A stretch of DNA of 64,000 nucleotides. Source: Symbiodinium natans. Taxonomy: Eukaryota; Sar; Dinophyceae; Suessiales; Symbiodiniaceae. The position numbers and the translations under genes are program-made. Numbering within the stretch: position 1 is the first letter of the stretch; each line of letters opens with the position of its first letter. The notes below the pieces were generated by a model that did no database searches, had not been told where the DNA came from, and saw only the letters and a program-made list of their open reading frames with translations. Below, piece after piece: positions 10,796 through 21,703 of the stretch. The DNA lies in NCBI GenBank assembly GCA_905221605.1, contig CAJNDS010002734.1, positions 998,279 through 1,062,278 of the forward strand, in the 5' to 3' direction.

Positions 10796-10882
10796 ATTCT
10801 AAACCCTAAACCCTAAACCCTAAACCCTAAACCCTAAACCCTAAACCCTAAACCCTAAACCCTAAACCCTAAACCCTAAACC
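10796..10882. repeat. C-rich telomeric array
   Basis: About twelve perfect CCCTAAA units ending six bases before the acceptor CCTCGCAG of the exon at 10889. Confidence 0.95.
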
Positions 10883-10888
10883 TCGCAG

Positions 10889-11788
10889 GCCGTGGGTCGG
10901 CTGGCAAGTGTGTGGTCTCGCAACGGCCGCACACCGGCCTGCTGTCCGAGGGAGGCGCGGGCAGAAGACCTCTACTCAACTCGGGTTAGGGTTTAGGGTT
11001 TAGGGTTTAGGGTTTAGGGTTTAGGGTTTAGGGTTTAGGGTTTAGGGTTTAGGGTTTAGGGTTTAGGGTTTAGGGTTTAGGGTGCAACCCTATGCCTCCT
11101 GCCACTTGGCAACCTCTGTCACTCCAATATGGGGTTTCCGAGATTAGGGGTACCTTACTGGGGTCCTTAGTACAAGGGAACCCTACTATGTTGGGGGTTT
11201 ACATGTCAGGGGCCCCCTCAACCCTAAACCCTAAACCCTAAACCCTAAACCCTAAACCCTAAACCCTTGGGGGCCGGCGGGGTTTACATGTTGGTGGGGG
11301 CCCCCGATTTTCGTACACCCCGATATCACGCACCTCAGACACCCTAAACCCTAAACCCTAAACCCTAAACCCTACACCCTAAACCCTAAACCCTAAACCT
11401 TAAACCCTGCGGCGCCAGGATGGCTCCACCCACGACCGGGGCTGGCCCCCGCAGCCCCAGGTGGGGCGGCCCGCGGCTTGGCTGACTCTTTCTAGGGTTT
11501 GGGGTTTAGGGCTTATAGCGGTTTAGGGTTTAGGACTTAGGGTTTAGGGTTTGGGGGTTTAGGGGTTTAGGGGTTTAGGGGTTTAGGGGTTTAGGGGTTT
11601 AGGGTTTAGGGTTTAGGGTTTAGGGTTTAGGGTCTGCCAAACTGTCAAGGACCCAAGCAGACCAGGATTTAGATGGTGTCGCCCCTGAGGTGCGGGAGAA
11701 GGCCATGGCCTCTCGCCTGGATGGCTTCGTGGCCCGCCTGGCGCTGCGCATGAAGCCTTCCGCCAGGGCCAGCGCCGTGATCCTGTGA
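10889..11788 (+). CDS. Three-exon chain with stop, unknown
   Basis: Exons 10889-10984 (32 codons), 11419-11496 (26 codons) and 11666-11788 (41 codons with TGA) are all exact multiples of three and join in phase 0. Peptides: AVGRLASVWSRNGRTPACCP, DGSTHDRGWPPQPQVGRPAA and DLDGVAPEVREKAMASRLDG, ending ARASAVIL. Both donors are telomeric (GTTAGGGTTTAGGG, GTTTGGGG). Intron 1 carries a G-rich array, a MITE and two C-rich arrays. Probably the 3' end of a gene. Confidence 0.6.
11133..11328. mobile_element. MITE interrupted by a telomeric array
   Basis: A GGGTTTCCGAGATTAGGGG copy whose right half is interrupted at about 11219-11268 by CCCTAAA units. The sequence GGGGTTTACATGT...GGGGCCCCC occurs on both sides of the array (11193-11217 and 11278-11305), as expected if the array entered with a target duplication. 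Confidence 0.75.
11497..11636. repeat. G-rich telomeric array, mixed units
   Basis: TTTAGGG, TTTAGGGG and TTTGGGG units starting exactly at the donor of the exon ending at 11496. Confidence 0.95.
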
Positions 11789-12620
11789 CAAGCCAGCATG
11801 GGCTATGATACCCGATGACCCTTTGAAATGGGCCCTTTATAGGGTTGATTTCTACCCGATAACCCCTTAAAAAGGCCCTTCATAGGGTTGACTGTAGGGA
11901 TGATAGGGCCGAATCGCCCATCCTGGAAAGGCTGAGAAGGCCAGGCTCTTGCGGCCTAACGCCCAAGTGCGAAGGCCCTTGGCACGCTTGTTAATGAACG
12001 TCGTTTGCTCTTCCCCCACGTTGGCTTGATGTCTGCACGCCCCAAATGCTGGAGTTTCACTGCCATCTTGGGCCCAGCGGCTTTGCAAAGAATCCATGGC
12101 ACAGCGCAGCAGTCAATGGCGTGAAGAGCCTTGTGCGATCAACTGCACTGAGCTGAACACTTGTTCATGGCGCCTCTATAGATACGAATACGACTGGTAG
12201 CAATAGTCGGCCATACCGCCATAGTAGCAGCCATCGAAATAAGTAGCTGCCCCAACCCCGCCGCCCTCTCTGCACTCCATGCCCGCGTCACGCATCTGTG
12301 TGACTACTGCGCTGGCGTGGTCGAACCCACCGAAGGTGTGTTCGACCCGTGGCTGCAACGACTAAAAGGCTCTCGAGGGTTTGTAGTTTGTAGGGTTTCT
12401 GGGTTTCTGGGGTTTCAGGTTTAGGGGTAGTCCAGTGAGTAGGATTTGAACCCTAAACCCCTGTAAATCCTCAACCCCTTTAAACCCAACCCCCGATAAA
12501 CCCTATAAACCCAACACACCTCCTATACCCTACAAACCCTTTAAAGCCTCTATAACCCCCTATAAAACCCTAGAAACCCAAAACTCCCAAGCTTCAACTT
12601 TTGCATCTCGGGCACCCGAG
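11789..12620. other. Probable intergenic stretch with inverted-repeat element
   Basis: 11790-11935 is a CAGCATGGGCTAT...ATCGCCCATCCTGG element, also found at 22917-23010 and 25752-25850. 12440-12590 is a degenerate C-rich tract. The antisense frame 11867-12097 overlaps the element and is not called. Confidence 0.6.
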
Positions 12621-13089
12621 CCCTGGAATGCTGCAGGCCAGAAGTGTGAGAACGAAGATGGGCACAATGTGTGCATCTATGGAGGTCGGGCAGGGTTAGG
12701 GTTTAGGGTTTAGGGTTTAGGGTTTAGGGTTTAGGGTTTAGGGTTTAGGGTTCAGGGTCTGCTGGCTGTTGCGGATTTTCGTAGGCTCACCCAGGAATCG
12801 GTTTCAGAGAGTCTCTCTAGATGTCACGCGCGGGAGCCGGTGCCCGGCCGGTAGCCGAAGTGCAAGGATTCTCGTTTGATGTTTGAGGCATTTTGAGGCC
12901 GAACCCCAAACCCTCAACCCTTCAACCCCAAACCCTAAACCCCAAACCCCAAACCCCAAACTCAACCTCCTGTCTTGCTCGTATGTGATCTGCCCCTATG
13001 GCCCTATGTCTAAGCAGGAGAACGATGCGTCAACGGCCGCTGTGTGGGCACAGTCCTTGGGCTTGTCCGAGAGCGTTGCCGCAGATCAC
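12621..13089 (+). CDS. Two exon islands, Cys-containing
   Basis: 12621-12694 reads PWNAAGQKCENEDGHNVCIY and ends at GGCAGG|GTTAGGG. 13018-13089 reads ENDASTAAVWAQSLGLSESV then AADH and ends CAC|GTGGGTAT after acceptor TAAGCAG. The phases do not match directly, so another exon may lie between (about 12788-12880). Not recognised. Confidence 0.5.
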
Positions 13090-14087
13090 GTGGGTATATT
13101 CGTCCTTTAAGAGTCTAAGTTCGGGTCCGTGCTGATTGTGCTTGTTGTAAGGGTGCTGTATTGGATACTGTTATACGCGGTACCCAAAAGGGGGGAGAAT
13201 TACCCATATGTGGCTGTGCTGTGGACCATGGCATGTCATGCGGCTTCGTCATCTTGTGCACGTGCTGTCCAGGCTTTGGCACCAACGTTGCTTGTTGGGA
13301 TGGGCTTCGCTCTCGGCAAACCGGACGCCATTGAACGTCGCACGGTTTCTGCACAAGCTTCGCATGTAAGGTATCAAGAAGGACGCGACCTGGATTGTCA
13401 AAAGGGATGGTGCGCCCCTTTGCATGTGAGCGTTCCCGCTCATTCACGGCGCCCCTGGACACTGTCATAATGTGTACTGTTTAGGCTGTTTTTCGGATGT
13501 GTTGAGGTGTTCATGGTAGTTGGGGCATGTCAGGTACTGTCTGAGGGCCGTTTGCGTGCCGCGACCTTGGCCAATGTCGTCGTGTCATCGCATGCACGTA
13601 TCGGCGCTCTCTCTCTCTCTCTCTCTCTCGTTCTCCCCTCCTCTCCCTCTCTCTCCCTTTCTCTCCCTCTCCCTCTCTCCCTCTCTCTTCTCTCCCTCTC
13701 TCTCTCGCTCGCTCGTCGCTTTGCGTTACCTTGCCCAATATCAGACGCAATTGCTGTCGAATGCACAAAGCAAATTGGAAGTGGATGCTAAGTACCTCCC
13801 TTCTGAAGTGCAGCAACACAGGGATGACTTGTCAAGACCCCATCTTCCCTCAGCGGCTTGCAAAAAGTACCTGTTCATGGGCCCTTACAAGTGGGGGTAC
13901 ACTGGGGTTCTAAGTTAGTTCTAAGTACCCTAAATATAAGGTTTTCACCAGAATTAGCCTAAACCCTAAACCCGAAACCCGAAACCCTAAACCCTAAACC
14001 CTAAACCCTAAACCCTAAACCCTAAACCCTACTGCTAAGCACCCGAATAAGCCTCCAAGCAAGGCCCCAGCTCCCGCGCGAACACAG
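13090..14087. other. Intron/intergenic with CT microsatellite
   Basis: A CTCTCT/CTCC-rich run spans about 13608-13712. A C-rich array ends at 14031. Overlapping open frames on both strands near 13115-13470 and 13511-13918 derive largely from the low-complexity DNA; I do not call them. Confidence 0.5.
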
Positions 14088-14540
14088 CTGTCGGGGAGAG
14101 CATCCGCACGAGCACCTCCTCGGCATGGCTGGGGGTTTAGGGTTTAGGGTTTAGGGTTTCGTTTAGGGTTGAGGGTTTAGGGTTTAGGGTCATAATGGGG
14201 TTTAGGGTTGAGGGTTCAGGGTTCCAGATACTTGCGGCCCAAACGAACCGTAAGAGTGGGATCGAATACCCTCTGAAGAGCTGCCATTTTTTTGTTCCTT
14301 CTGAAGGTGAGCTGTGAGCTGCAAACAGTGTGTTTAGATTAGGGTTGAGGGTTTAGGGTTTAGGGTTTAGGGTTTAGGGTTCAGGGTTTAGGGCCTAAGT
14401 TTAGGGTGTAAGTTTCAGGGTTTAGGGTTTAGGGTTCAGGGTTCAGGGTTTAGGGTTTAAGGTTTACGGTGGGCGCAGGTGCCTGCAGGGCCACCTATGC
14501 AACCTGGCCGCGGCGAGCCGCGGCCTGGGCTGCTGGCAGG
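14088..14540 (+). CDS. Two weak exon islands
   Basis: 14088-14134 (LSGRASARAPPRHGW) and 14479-14540 (VPAGPPMQPGRGEPRPGLLA) have AG acceptors and GTTTAGGG donors, but the composition is GC-biased and other frames are open. Confidence 0.3.
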
Positions 14541-14687
14541 GTTTAGGGTTTAGGGTTAGGGTTTAGGGTTTAGGGTTTAGGGCTTAGGGCTTAGGGCTTA
14601 GGGTTTAGGGTTTAGGGTCTAGGGTTTAGGGTTAGCGCGGGCGGTCGCAGCACGAGCCGGTGGGATACGCTGGGATCATGGCATGGT

Positions 14688-14840
14688 AGCCCCGTGGTAC
14701 CCTTTTCCTTTCCTTGGTTCAAGGCTCCCTCATAAAGGAACCAACCCCAAAAAGGGTGGGTGCCCTCATTATGATTATCATTCTTACTACTAATATTATT
14801 ATTACAATTATCTTGATATGGTTACTGGGCTACCAAGACA
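14688..14840. mobile_element. GTGGTACCCTTTT-family MITE
   Basis: Left end GGTAGCCCCGTGGTACCC, right end TTACTGGGCTACC, with a TTCCTT...CATAAAGGAACCAACC core. Copies at 34728-34828, 35457-35556 and 43836-43915 share the core. Confidence 0.8.
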
Positions 14841-15352
14841 AGAATGACTGAGCTTTTAGCCCCCCTGCGCCACGATGGCAGGACTTGGCGAAACACACAG
14901 CCTCACGAGCCCAACACCTAATCCTTGTAGGGGATGTTGTTTAAAAGAAAACTCTCTATTGCAAATAGGGAGCCGTGGTTGGCTTTGGGGAGTTGTTGTG
15001 GTGGCGCCTCGAGGACCCCAGTGCGTCGCCGAGTATTCCCTCGAGCCCGGGGCCGGGCCCTTGGGGGGGAATTTCGAGAATTTAGCAGTACCCCAAAACC
15101 TGATTCTTTGTAGGTTACCCCCTTACATACCCCAAATGGAGGGCAGTGCCCCGTATATGGTACCCCTTACCCCAAACATAGTATGCTCCCCTTTGTATGG
15201 TAGCCCCCTTACCCCGATACGAAGGGATGAAAGGGGGCCCTTTCCTACAACAGTACAGTCGCTGGGTTTGCACAGAAAGCGCCCTTCGGCAGGTTGCCAG
15301 AGCAAGTGATGGTTGGCAGGTTTGCTAGGGGCTTAGGGTTTGGGGTTTTGGT

Positions 15353-15490
15353 TCAAGGGATGAACGCTCGTACCCCTAAGGTTGTACCCCAAAAGGTTCA
15401 TGGCCCTTGTATGCCCTAGGGATCCTTAACAAGGGGCCCCAAAACCCAAGGGTACAACCTTAAGGGTCCAAGGTAGAACCCCTAAAGGTT
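15353..15490. mobile_element. ACCCCTAAGGTTGTACCCC-family element
   Basis: Inverted halves GTACCCCTAAGGTTGTACCCC and GGGTACAACCTTAAGGGTCC. A second copy is at 20352-20560. Confidence 0.75.
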
Positions 15491-15501
15491 TAACCACCTG
15501 C

Positions 15502-15590
15502 TCTACAGAGGTGGCCAGCAGTGATCGCCGACTCTGCAAGTCGTCACATCTGGACACGCGCAGCGCGCCCGGCCTTGTGCTTCTCTGTCT
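15502..15590 (+). CDS. Exon island, frame uncertain
   Basis: Follows acceptor TGCTCTACAG. EVASSDRRLCKSSHLDTRSA and RWPAVIADSASRHIWTRAAR are both open. A C-rich tract follows instead of a G-rich one. Confidence 0.3.
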
Positions 15591-15660
15591 CCCAAAACCC
15601 AAAACCCCAAAACCCCAGACCCTAAACCCTAAACCCTAAACCCTAAACCCAGCAAGTCGA

Positions 15661-16931
15661 GGAGGTAAACGCGTTGGGCATACACTGGCTGCTGGCACCT
15701 ATAGATGGCTACTGCCAATGGAACTCAGGAACAATGGAGTGCGCAGAGGTGCCTCTGTACGACAGCAGCGGCCGGCATCCCAGACGTGGCTGTGTCTGCC
15801 CCAACACGAACATACGAGTCACGAGCGTCTTGCTAAGTCGGAGCTCCACGTCCCACGTTTGAAAATCCAGGTGGTGAGTGCATGTCAGCGGCCGCCTGTG
15901 CCACGAGCTCATTTCTGACGGCTTCGATTTGTGGCATTGAGGTTTACCGATGGGGAAGGAGTTTCATCATTTTGCACTGTAGTGTTCCTTCATGAGGACA
16001 CAATGCAATAGTCTGCGCAGCGCCCGTTTCGGATAGTGCAGCCATGTACTCGTACCGACTTTGTGTGCAACTCAGTTTTTTTGGCGGCTTTGTGTGGCGC
16101 CAACCTGCCGAGGCAACATAGGCCCAATAAGCACTGTTGGTTTAACCCCCAACATGCGATGCCGGCAGATACGGTCGGCTCGCTCAAGCCTGCTCCCTGC
16201 CATTCTCTGCACTTGAGTGGGCTGAAGGTTCGTGCAGATGGCACAACAGGCGAGTGCAAGTGCAAACGCCCGAAGCCCGGTGAGAGCTAGCAAGCAGATG
16301 TTGTTGGTATAAGCATGCCTTCTTTGGCTTGTACTACACTTTGATATAACTTTCATCGGAACGCACTAAGCTGACATCGTTGCAGATAGTATCTTCTGTA
16401 CCCCTTCCCGCCCGATGAAGCGACTCTGAGGAGCGGGGCAGCCAGGAGAGTCCTGAAACCCTAAACCCTAAACCCTTTTAGGGTTTAGGGTCCCTGTGGC
16501 CTGCAGACGCTCAGCTGAGAGTCCACATGGCTTGTGCTGATCTTCGATTCGGATTGGAAGTTGCCTTGGCCAATGACCTTCAATCTCTCAGTGAACAAGT
16601 GCTGATAATTCTAACATATATATGTATACATATATATATGTATACATATACATACGTATATACATATATATATATGCATATGTATATATATATATAAATA
16701 ATTTTCACATATACATATAGTGTGTACCATGTACATGCCTGACACAGTGCACGAGTCGTAGCGTGCAAGCAAGGCTGGTGGGACGGCGTCAGCTTGCCGG
16801 GCTACTGCGAGCTGCCCTGCTCCCAGAAGGCTTGTGTGGTTCATCTCCAAGTCGAAGTGCGCGGAAAGCATTCTGCCTGCTTTGCAGCGGTGTTCGACTG
16901 CAACGGACATAATTTTGTGGCCAGATTATAA
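15661..16931 (+). CDS. Cys-rich exon series ending in a TAA stop
   Basis: Islands: about 15661-15840 (GIHWLLAPIDGYCQWNSGTM and RRGCVCPNTNIRV), about 16217-16278 (LKVRADGTTGECKCKRPKPG with donor CCCG|GTGAGAGC), 16507-16598 (AQLRVHMACADLRFGLEVAL) and 16770-16931 (QGWWDGVSLPGYCELPCSQK to CNGHNFVARL, TAA). The last two join in phase 0. Repeated G-x-C-x-C near exon ends and a C-E-L-P-C...C...C pattern suggest a disulfide-rich, possibly extracellular product; this is inference only. Confidence 0.55.
16611..16705. repeat. TA/TATG microsatellite
   Basis: Dense TATATG/TACATA repeats in the intron between the two last Cys-rich exons. Frames through it are artefacts. Confidence 0.9.
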
Positions 16932-17093
16932 CAATTCCCGGGCAGATGTCAGAGGGAGGGAAGTCTTCGTCACTCGCATGAAGCTTAAGCTTATGAAGGC
17001 CCTAACCCTAAACCCTAACCCTACACCCTACACCCTAATTTAGAAACCCTTTGGAGCGAGTCCGAGTCACTGAGGCTCGTCCCCGATTTGCAG

Positions 17094-17141
17094 CAGCCCT
17101 CTTCGGCTGAGTTCCGGCGCTATGCCTTGCAAGGCCCCAGG
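17094..17141 (+). CDS. 16-codon exon
   Basis: Acceptor GATTTGCAG| and donor CCCAGG|GTATGTAT frame QPSSAEFRRYALQGPR. A C-rich array precedes it and a TA/TG microsatellite follows the donor. Confidence 0.5.
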
Positions 17142-17800
17142 GTATGTATATATATATATATACACACATACATATAGAAACAGATTCTATATATATATAT
17201 ATATATATATTATACATGTATGTGTATATGTACGCTGCATATATCAAAAAGCGTGGAATAGGGTTTACGATCTTCCACCCCCCCCCCCCCCCCCCCGCCG
17301 GCGGCCGCGGTGTGGTTGGGGGAGGGTTGGGGGGTTTAGGGTTTAGGGTTTAATTCAGGTTTAGGGTTTAGGGTTTGGGGAGGGGGGTTTAGGGTTTAGG
17401 GGAGGGGCGGGGGACAAGCGAACCGCGAGACGCGATCATACATACAAATGTATATACGTAATACATATATATATAGATATGTACAATACATAGCGAGATG
17501 CTCACACACATATGTGTGTGTATATATACATATATATGTATATATTTGCATTTATTCATTTATTTAATCCAATTTATGTATTTTCCCAGTTATTTGTTCA
17601 TGTATATGCAGGTATGTATGCTCAGTACAGCCTTCTCTGGCTTCCAAGAAGCCGCCGCAGTCGTAACTCACTTTGCCTCTTCGCATCTCTGCATAATATG
17701 TGTATAAACAAATGTACGTATATTGGTATGTACATACACGTATATACGCACATATTGTATATGTCTGTAAATGTATGCTTTTGTTGCCGTTGCTTCGAGC
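17142..17800. other. Microsatellites, poly-C and G-rich arrays
   Basis: TA/TG repeats at 17145-17232 and 17448-17545, a run of about 20 C at 17277-17296 and G-rich telomeric arrays at 17330-17402. Apparent frames across the TA tracts are low complexity. Confidence 0.8.
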
Positions 17801-17801
17801 C

Positions 17802-18310
17802 CAACCGGCCAGGGTGCCATCACGATTGGCCTGAAGCCCCTGGCCTAGAGGGCTGGGATGGGCTGGGATTTTCAGTGCGTATGGGCCATACCTGGCAAGC
17901 AGTTGACCGCACATCCGACATGCAGAGCCTCGGCTGTGCAGGGTGCGGAAACCCGCGCAAGCACATGGGAAGCGCGTGACGTAGCAAAGCCCCTCAGACG
18001 TCCCAGGCAAGATGTGCCGCGGAGCTTGACAAGCTGGGTCTGCTGGAGCTGGCGCGGGGGGAAAAGCTCACAAATCTTGAACTTCTCCGTCCTAAAACCC
18101 GAAAAAATCCCTAAAAACCCTAAGTTATAAGCCCTAAACCCTAAACCAAAAACCCTAAGTCCATAAGCCCTAAACCCTAAACCAAACAAGCCCGCATCCC
18201 CCAGCATGCAGCTCTGGGAGGTCCATCGCGAGCGACAAGCAACTGCAGACCCGACTCGCAATGCTCGGCAGCCCAGTGTGCATATCTCCTACACGTATCT
18301 ACACGCTTAG
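17802..18310 (+). CDS. Three exon islands, last with TAG
   Basis: About 17802-17975 (EPNRPGCHHDWPEAPGLEGW, later SLGCAGCGNPRKHMGSA), 18007-about 18085 (ARCAAELDKLGLLELARGEK) and 18212-18310 (LWEVHRERQATADPTRNARQ, stop TAG at 18308). Acceptors are TTCGAG, GTCCCAG and CATGCAG. Exon edges on the 3' side are uncertain. Confidence 0.45.
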
Positions 18311-18431
18311 ATAGCACGATAGACAGAGAGAATGGGGATTGTACAGGTGTGTGTGTGTGTGAATATAGTAATAGAAACTTTGCAGTATCATGTACGTGCG
18401 TATATCAAATTTATCACACATATATGTATAC

Positions 18432-18463
<32 letters not shown>

Positions 18464-18893
18464 TTACCGAATTAAATGTAGGTCTGTAACAGTATATGTA
18501 CATGTATATATATATATATACATGCACATGTGTGGTTCCTTATAAATATTGGGGGGTGTGTATATGCAAACATATATATATATATATACACACATATATT
18601 ATGGGATGTTCCCTTTGGGGTTCAAGCTACTTCACAGAATGTATGTACATGCATGCATCACTCTATAACTTGCAATTCTTGTTGCACCAAGACCTGCACT
18701 TGCTACGAAACAAAGGGTTGAGGGTTTAGGATTTTGGGTTTAGGGTTTTAGGTTTCGGGTTTAGGGTTCGGAATTTGGGGTTTGGGGGTTTAAGGTCCTT
18801 GAGGACTCTGAGGCAGGTTTTTTTAAACACCTCCAGCGTACTCCTAAACCCTAAACCCTAAACCCTAAACCCTAAACCCTAAAGGTGCCCGAG
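18311..18893. other. Microsatellites then telomeric arrays
   Basis: TA/TG microsatellites fill 18345-18600. G-rich degenerate repeats follow (18716-18800), then a C-rich array (18844-18884). Confidence 0.8.
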
Positions 18894-18964
18894 TGTGCCC
18901 ACGACATCATGTGGCTCGCCCAGCAACTGGCAGATGACATGTGGCTGGAATCCGATCTCTGGGG
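18894..18964 (+). CDS. Exon island CAHDIMW
   Basis: Acceptor GCCCGAG|, donor CTGGGG|GTTCAGGG. Reads CAHDIMWLAQQLADDMWLES then DLW. Flanked by a C-rich array and a G-rich array in the usual order. Confidence 0.5.
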
Positions 18965-19148
18965 GTTCAGGGTTTAGGTTTAGGGTTTAGAGGGTTTGTA
19001 GGGTTTATTATAGGGTTTATAGGGCTTGTAGGGCTTGAAGGGTTTGTAGGGTTTATGTGGTTTAGAGGGTATTGTAGGGTTTGTAGGCTTTGTAGGGCTT
19101 AGGGTTGAAGGTAATCCTGTGCCACGTGCTGTTTTCACTACCCGCGAG

Positions 19149-19268
19149 ACAAGGGTACTACAGGGCAGAGATGCGTCGAATGCATCGGTCCTAGAAGCAG
19201 CGGGACTTTCCTTCCATTTCCCCCTGGCTTGCGCTGAAGAAGCTTACATGACATTCATCTCAACTTAA
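19149..19268 (+). CDS. Exon island with TAA
   Basis: Acceptor CCGCGAG|; reads TRVLQGRDASNASVLEAAGL then SFHFPLACAEEAYMTFIST before TAA. It may be a last exon. Confidence 0.4.
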   Translation, partial: TRVLQGRDASNASVLEAAGLSFHFPLACAEEAYMTFIST

Positions 19269-19369
19269 GCATTTTCTATCGTATAGACTACACTGCACAC
19301 TATCCTATATGTAATATCAAGTGTGTATATATATATATACACATTTGTTTACAGTACGATATAATGCAG

Positions 19370-19496
19370 ACCACAGCGCGGCTTTTGCGCCAGTCCCTTG
19401 ACCGTGGTGGTCTCTTCTTCGGCACCTCTCATGCCACTTCTGGGCGTGGCCACAGCCCGAGCTCGCTTGTGAACTCTTCACGGAGTGTTTTGCTGG
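19370..19496 (+). CDS. Exon island, 42 codons
   Basis: Acceptor ATAATGCAG| and donor TTGCTGG|GTTTAGCC. Reads TTARLLRQSLDRGGLFFGTS and continues open to the donor. Confidence 0.5.
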
Positions 19497-19733
19497 GTTT
19501 AGCCTTTGGGCTTTGGGGTTTGGGGTTTTTGCCTTTGGGTTAAGGGTTTAGGGTTTCGGCTTTAGGGTTTATAGGGTTTAGGGTTTAGGGTTGTGGGTTA
19601 AGGGTGTAGGACCCTTCAAAGATCCCCTCTGGGGGGCCAACCAGGGGACCGGTTGTCTAGATCAACACGCCTTGCAGCCTAGAAAGGGGTGAACACGAGG
19701 GAAGGTTAGCTTGCCAAGCCATGAATATTGCAG

Positions 19734-20181
19734 GGTTCTGGTCGTATGCGCCGCAGCTTCAACACTCGTTTGCTTGGCAAGGGTCTGGAACGATAATGAA
19801 GCGATGATCAGAATGAGCGTGCATCGCTTTCGTTAGCTCGAGCCCATTCATCAAGCCCTCGATTCACGAGCATGGCCAGCGCTGTTTGCCCGAAGCATGT
19901 TTCCTTTGCTCCAAGTGTGTCTGCGTGCGAATGAGGGGGTTTACCAAAATACGGGACCCCTAATGTAGACCCCCCGAACATGATTATTCCCTCATAGCAA
20001 GCACCGCAATAAGGTACCCCCCAATTTCGGAAACCCCAATGCTGTACAACGGCAAGGAAAAACCAAGACGGGAACCCAGGTTGGAACGGGCTTTTCATGC
20101 AGCCAAAGGTGTTGCTCGGCCATGCTTGGCGCCTTTGGCCGACTTGAGTCTCCCTCCAAGGACTCCCAGTTTGAGCCATAA
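19734..20181 (+). CDS. Two weak exon islands around a MITE
   Basis: 19734-19807 (FWSYAPQLQHSFAWQGSGTI, then TGA) and 20080-20181 (VGTGFSCSQRCCSAMLGAFG, then TAA) flank a MITE copy (19937-20040). An antisense frame 19808-20179 includes the MITE and is rejected. Confidence 0.3.
19937..20040. mobile_element. GGGTTTCCGAAATT-family MITE
   Basis: Left end GGGGGTTTACCAAAATACGGG, right end CCCCAATTTCGGAAACCCC. Confidence 0.75.
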
Positions 20182-20187
20182 GGCCAG

Positions 20188-20337
20188 GGTTTAGGGTTTA
20201 GGGTTTAGGGTTTAGGGGTTAGGGGTTTAGGGTTTAGGGTTTTAGGGTTTAGGGTTTAGGGTTTTAGGGTTTTAGGGTTTTAGGGTTTTAGGGTTTTAGG
20301 GTTTAGGGTTTAGGGTTTAGGGTTTAGGGTTTAGGGT
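20188..20337. repeat. G-rich telomeric array, TTTAGGG and TTTTAGGG
   Basis: About 20 units mixing seven- and eight-base forms. Confidence 0.95.
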
Positions 20338-20574
20338 CGCATTGTCATTCTTCAAGGGATTAAGACTCGTACCCCTGAGGTTGTGCCCCTAAAGGTTCCT
20401 CTTGGTATGCTCCTAATGTGGCCCTTCTACTGCCCTAAAGGGTCCCCAAGACCCAAGGGTACAACCTCCAGGGTCCAAGGTAGAACCCCTAAACCCTACA
20501 CCCTAAGCCCTAAACATCCCTAAACCCTAAACCCTAAACCCACCAAGGTACAACCCCTAGGATTCTTACCGAAG

Positions 20575-20866
20575 CTGCCAACGCATTTGCCAGGACGAAG
20601 GCGACCGACGGGTGACTAGGACGGGCGCCAAGGCAGTGAAGATGCAGAGTTGGAAGTTCCCCAAACCACTTGCGAGGCCCCTCACCCTAAACCCTAAACC
20701 CTAAACCCTAAACCCCAAACCCTAAACCCTAAACCCTAAACCCCCCTAAACTAAGCCCTACAAACTACTCCAACCCTCAACTCACAGCACCTCACAGGCC
20801 GCAAAACCGACGCTCAGTGTGCCCAGCAAGCCCACCGCGAGCTGCAGCAGGTGCGCCGGAGAAACG
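20575..20866 (+). CDS. Two exon islands
   Basis: 20575-20611 (AANAFARTKATDG) follows ACCGAAG and ends CGG|GTGACTAG. 20798-20866 follows CCTCACAG and ends ACG|GTTTTAGG; its best frame is RKTDAQCAQQAHRELQQVRR but all three frames are open. Confidence 0.35.
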
Positions 20867-21120
20867 GTTTTAGGGCTTTAGGGCTTAGGGTTTAGGGTCT
20901 TAGGTCTTTATGGTTTTTCGGGTTTAGGGCTTTAGGGTTTTAGGGTTTTAGGGTTTTTGGGTTTTTGGGTTTTTGGGTTTTTGGGTTTTTGGGTTTTTGG
21001 GTTTTGGGCTTTTGGGCTTTTGGGCTTTTGGGCTTTTGGGCTTTTGGGCTTTTGGGGTTTTTGGGGTTTTTGGGTTTTTGGGTTTAGGTTTTGGGGATTT
21101 AGGTTTCAGGGTTTAGGGTG
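20867..21120. repeat. Degenerate G-rich array with TTTTTGGG units
   Basis: Starts as TTTTAGGG and passes into long runs of TTTTTGGG and CTTTTGGG. One frame reads a repetitive Gly/Phe/Trp string, which is a repeat artefact. Confidence 0.95.
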
Positions 21121-21703
21121 GAGGGGGGTATTGCGTTGGGGGCTGGTCTAAAGATCCTTTAACGCGCTGGGGCCATGGGATAGCCGCTGTGCCTTAGAAG
21201 CGGGGGGAGGGGGCATCCTTCTCCAAGATGGGAAGCTGCCTATTGTGACGATCTTTGGGAGGTATTTTAAGCAGCCTTTGGGGGGTTTGGGGGTTTGAGG
21301 GTCTAGGGTAAGTAACCAAATCTGGGCCTCGATGTGACAGCAAACATGGTGTGATACTTGAGGGTCGTCACCAGTGGGCAGAACACAGCACTTTTGTTCT
21401 GAGTTTTCCGAATCAGCTGGGTTTTGAGACGTCTAGGTGCTGACGGAAGCCTTGAAGGGCCCATAGCTAGATCGCCCTAGAGCTCAATTGTGCCTTGAGT
21501 GTGTTTCGCTGTACGAGGGGGAGGCCAAGAATTCTCGAAAATGTGAATCCTCTGCAAGGCCATCGTCGGAGAGAGGACGCTGGAGTTCGGCATCGTGGTC
21601 TCGCAGTGGGCTTCCAAAGCGCCGATAGCTCGGGGCAGTCTGAGAGGTGTGTTGCCTCGTGCTCGCATCCGACCCGCCTTGTGCCGCACCATTCCATGCC
21701 CAG
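21121..21703. other. No clear exon
   Basis: G-rich and low-copy sequence. Overlapping frames on both strands near 21467-21780 are discussed with the exon at 21704. Confidence 0.4.

Larger units (their letters stand above)
14541..15501. other. Repeat-rich intronic stretch
   Basis: G-rich array 14541-14632; GTGGTACCCTTTT-family MITE 14688-14840; T/A-rich tract 14768-14815; palindromic block with repeated TACCCC motifs 15040-15240; ACCCCTAAGGTTGTACCCC-family element 15353-15490. Confidence 0.6.

Noticed and set aside
20957-21151. Gly/Phe/Trp repeat protein
   Set aside because: Frame through TTTTTGGG repeats, no boundaries.
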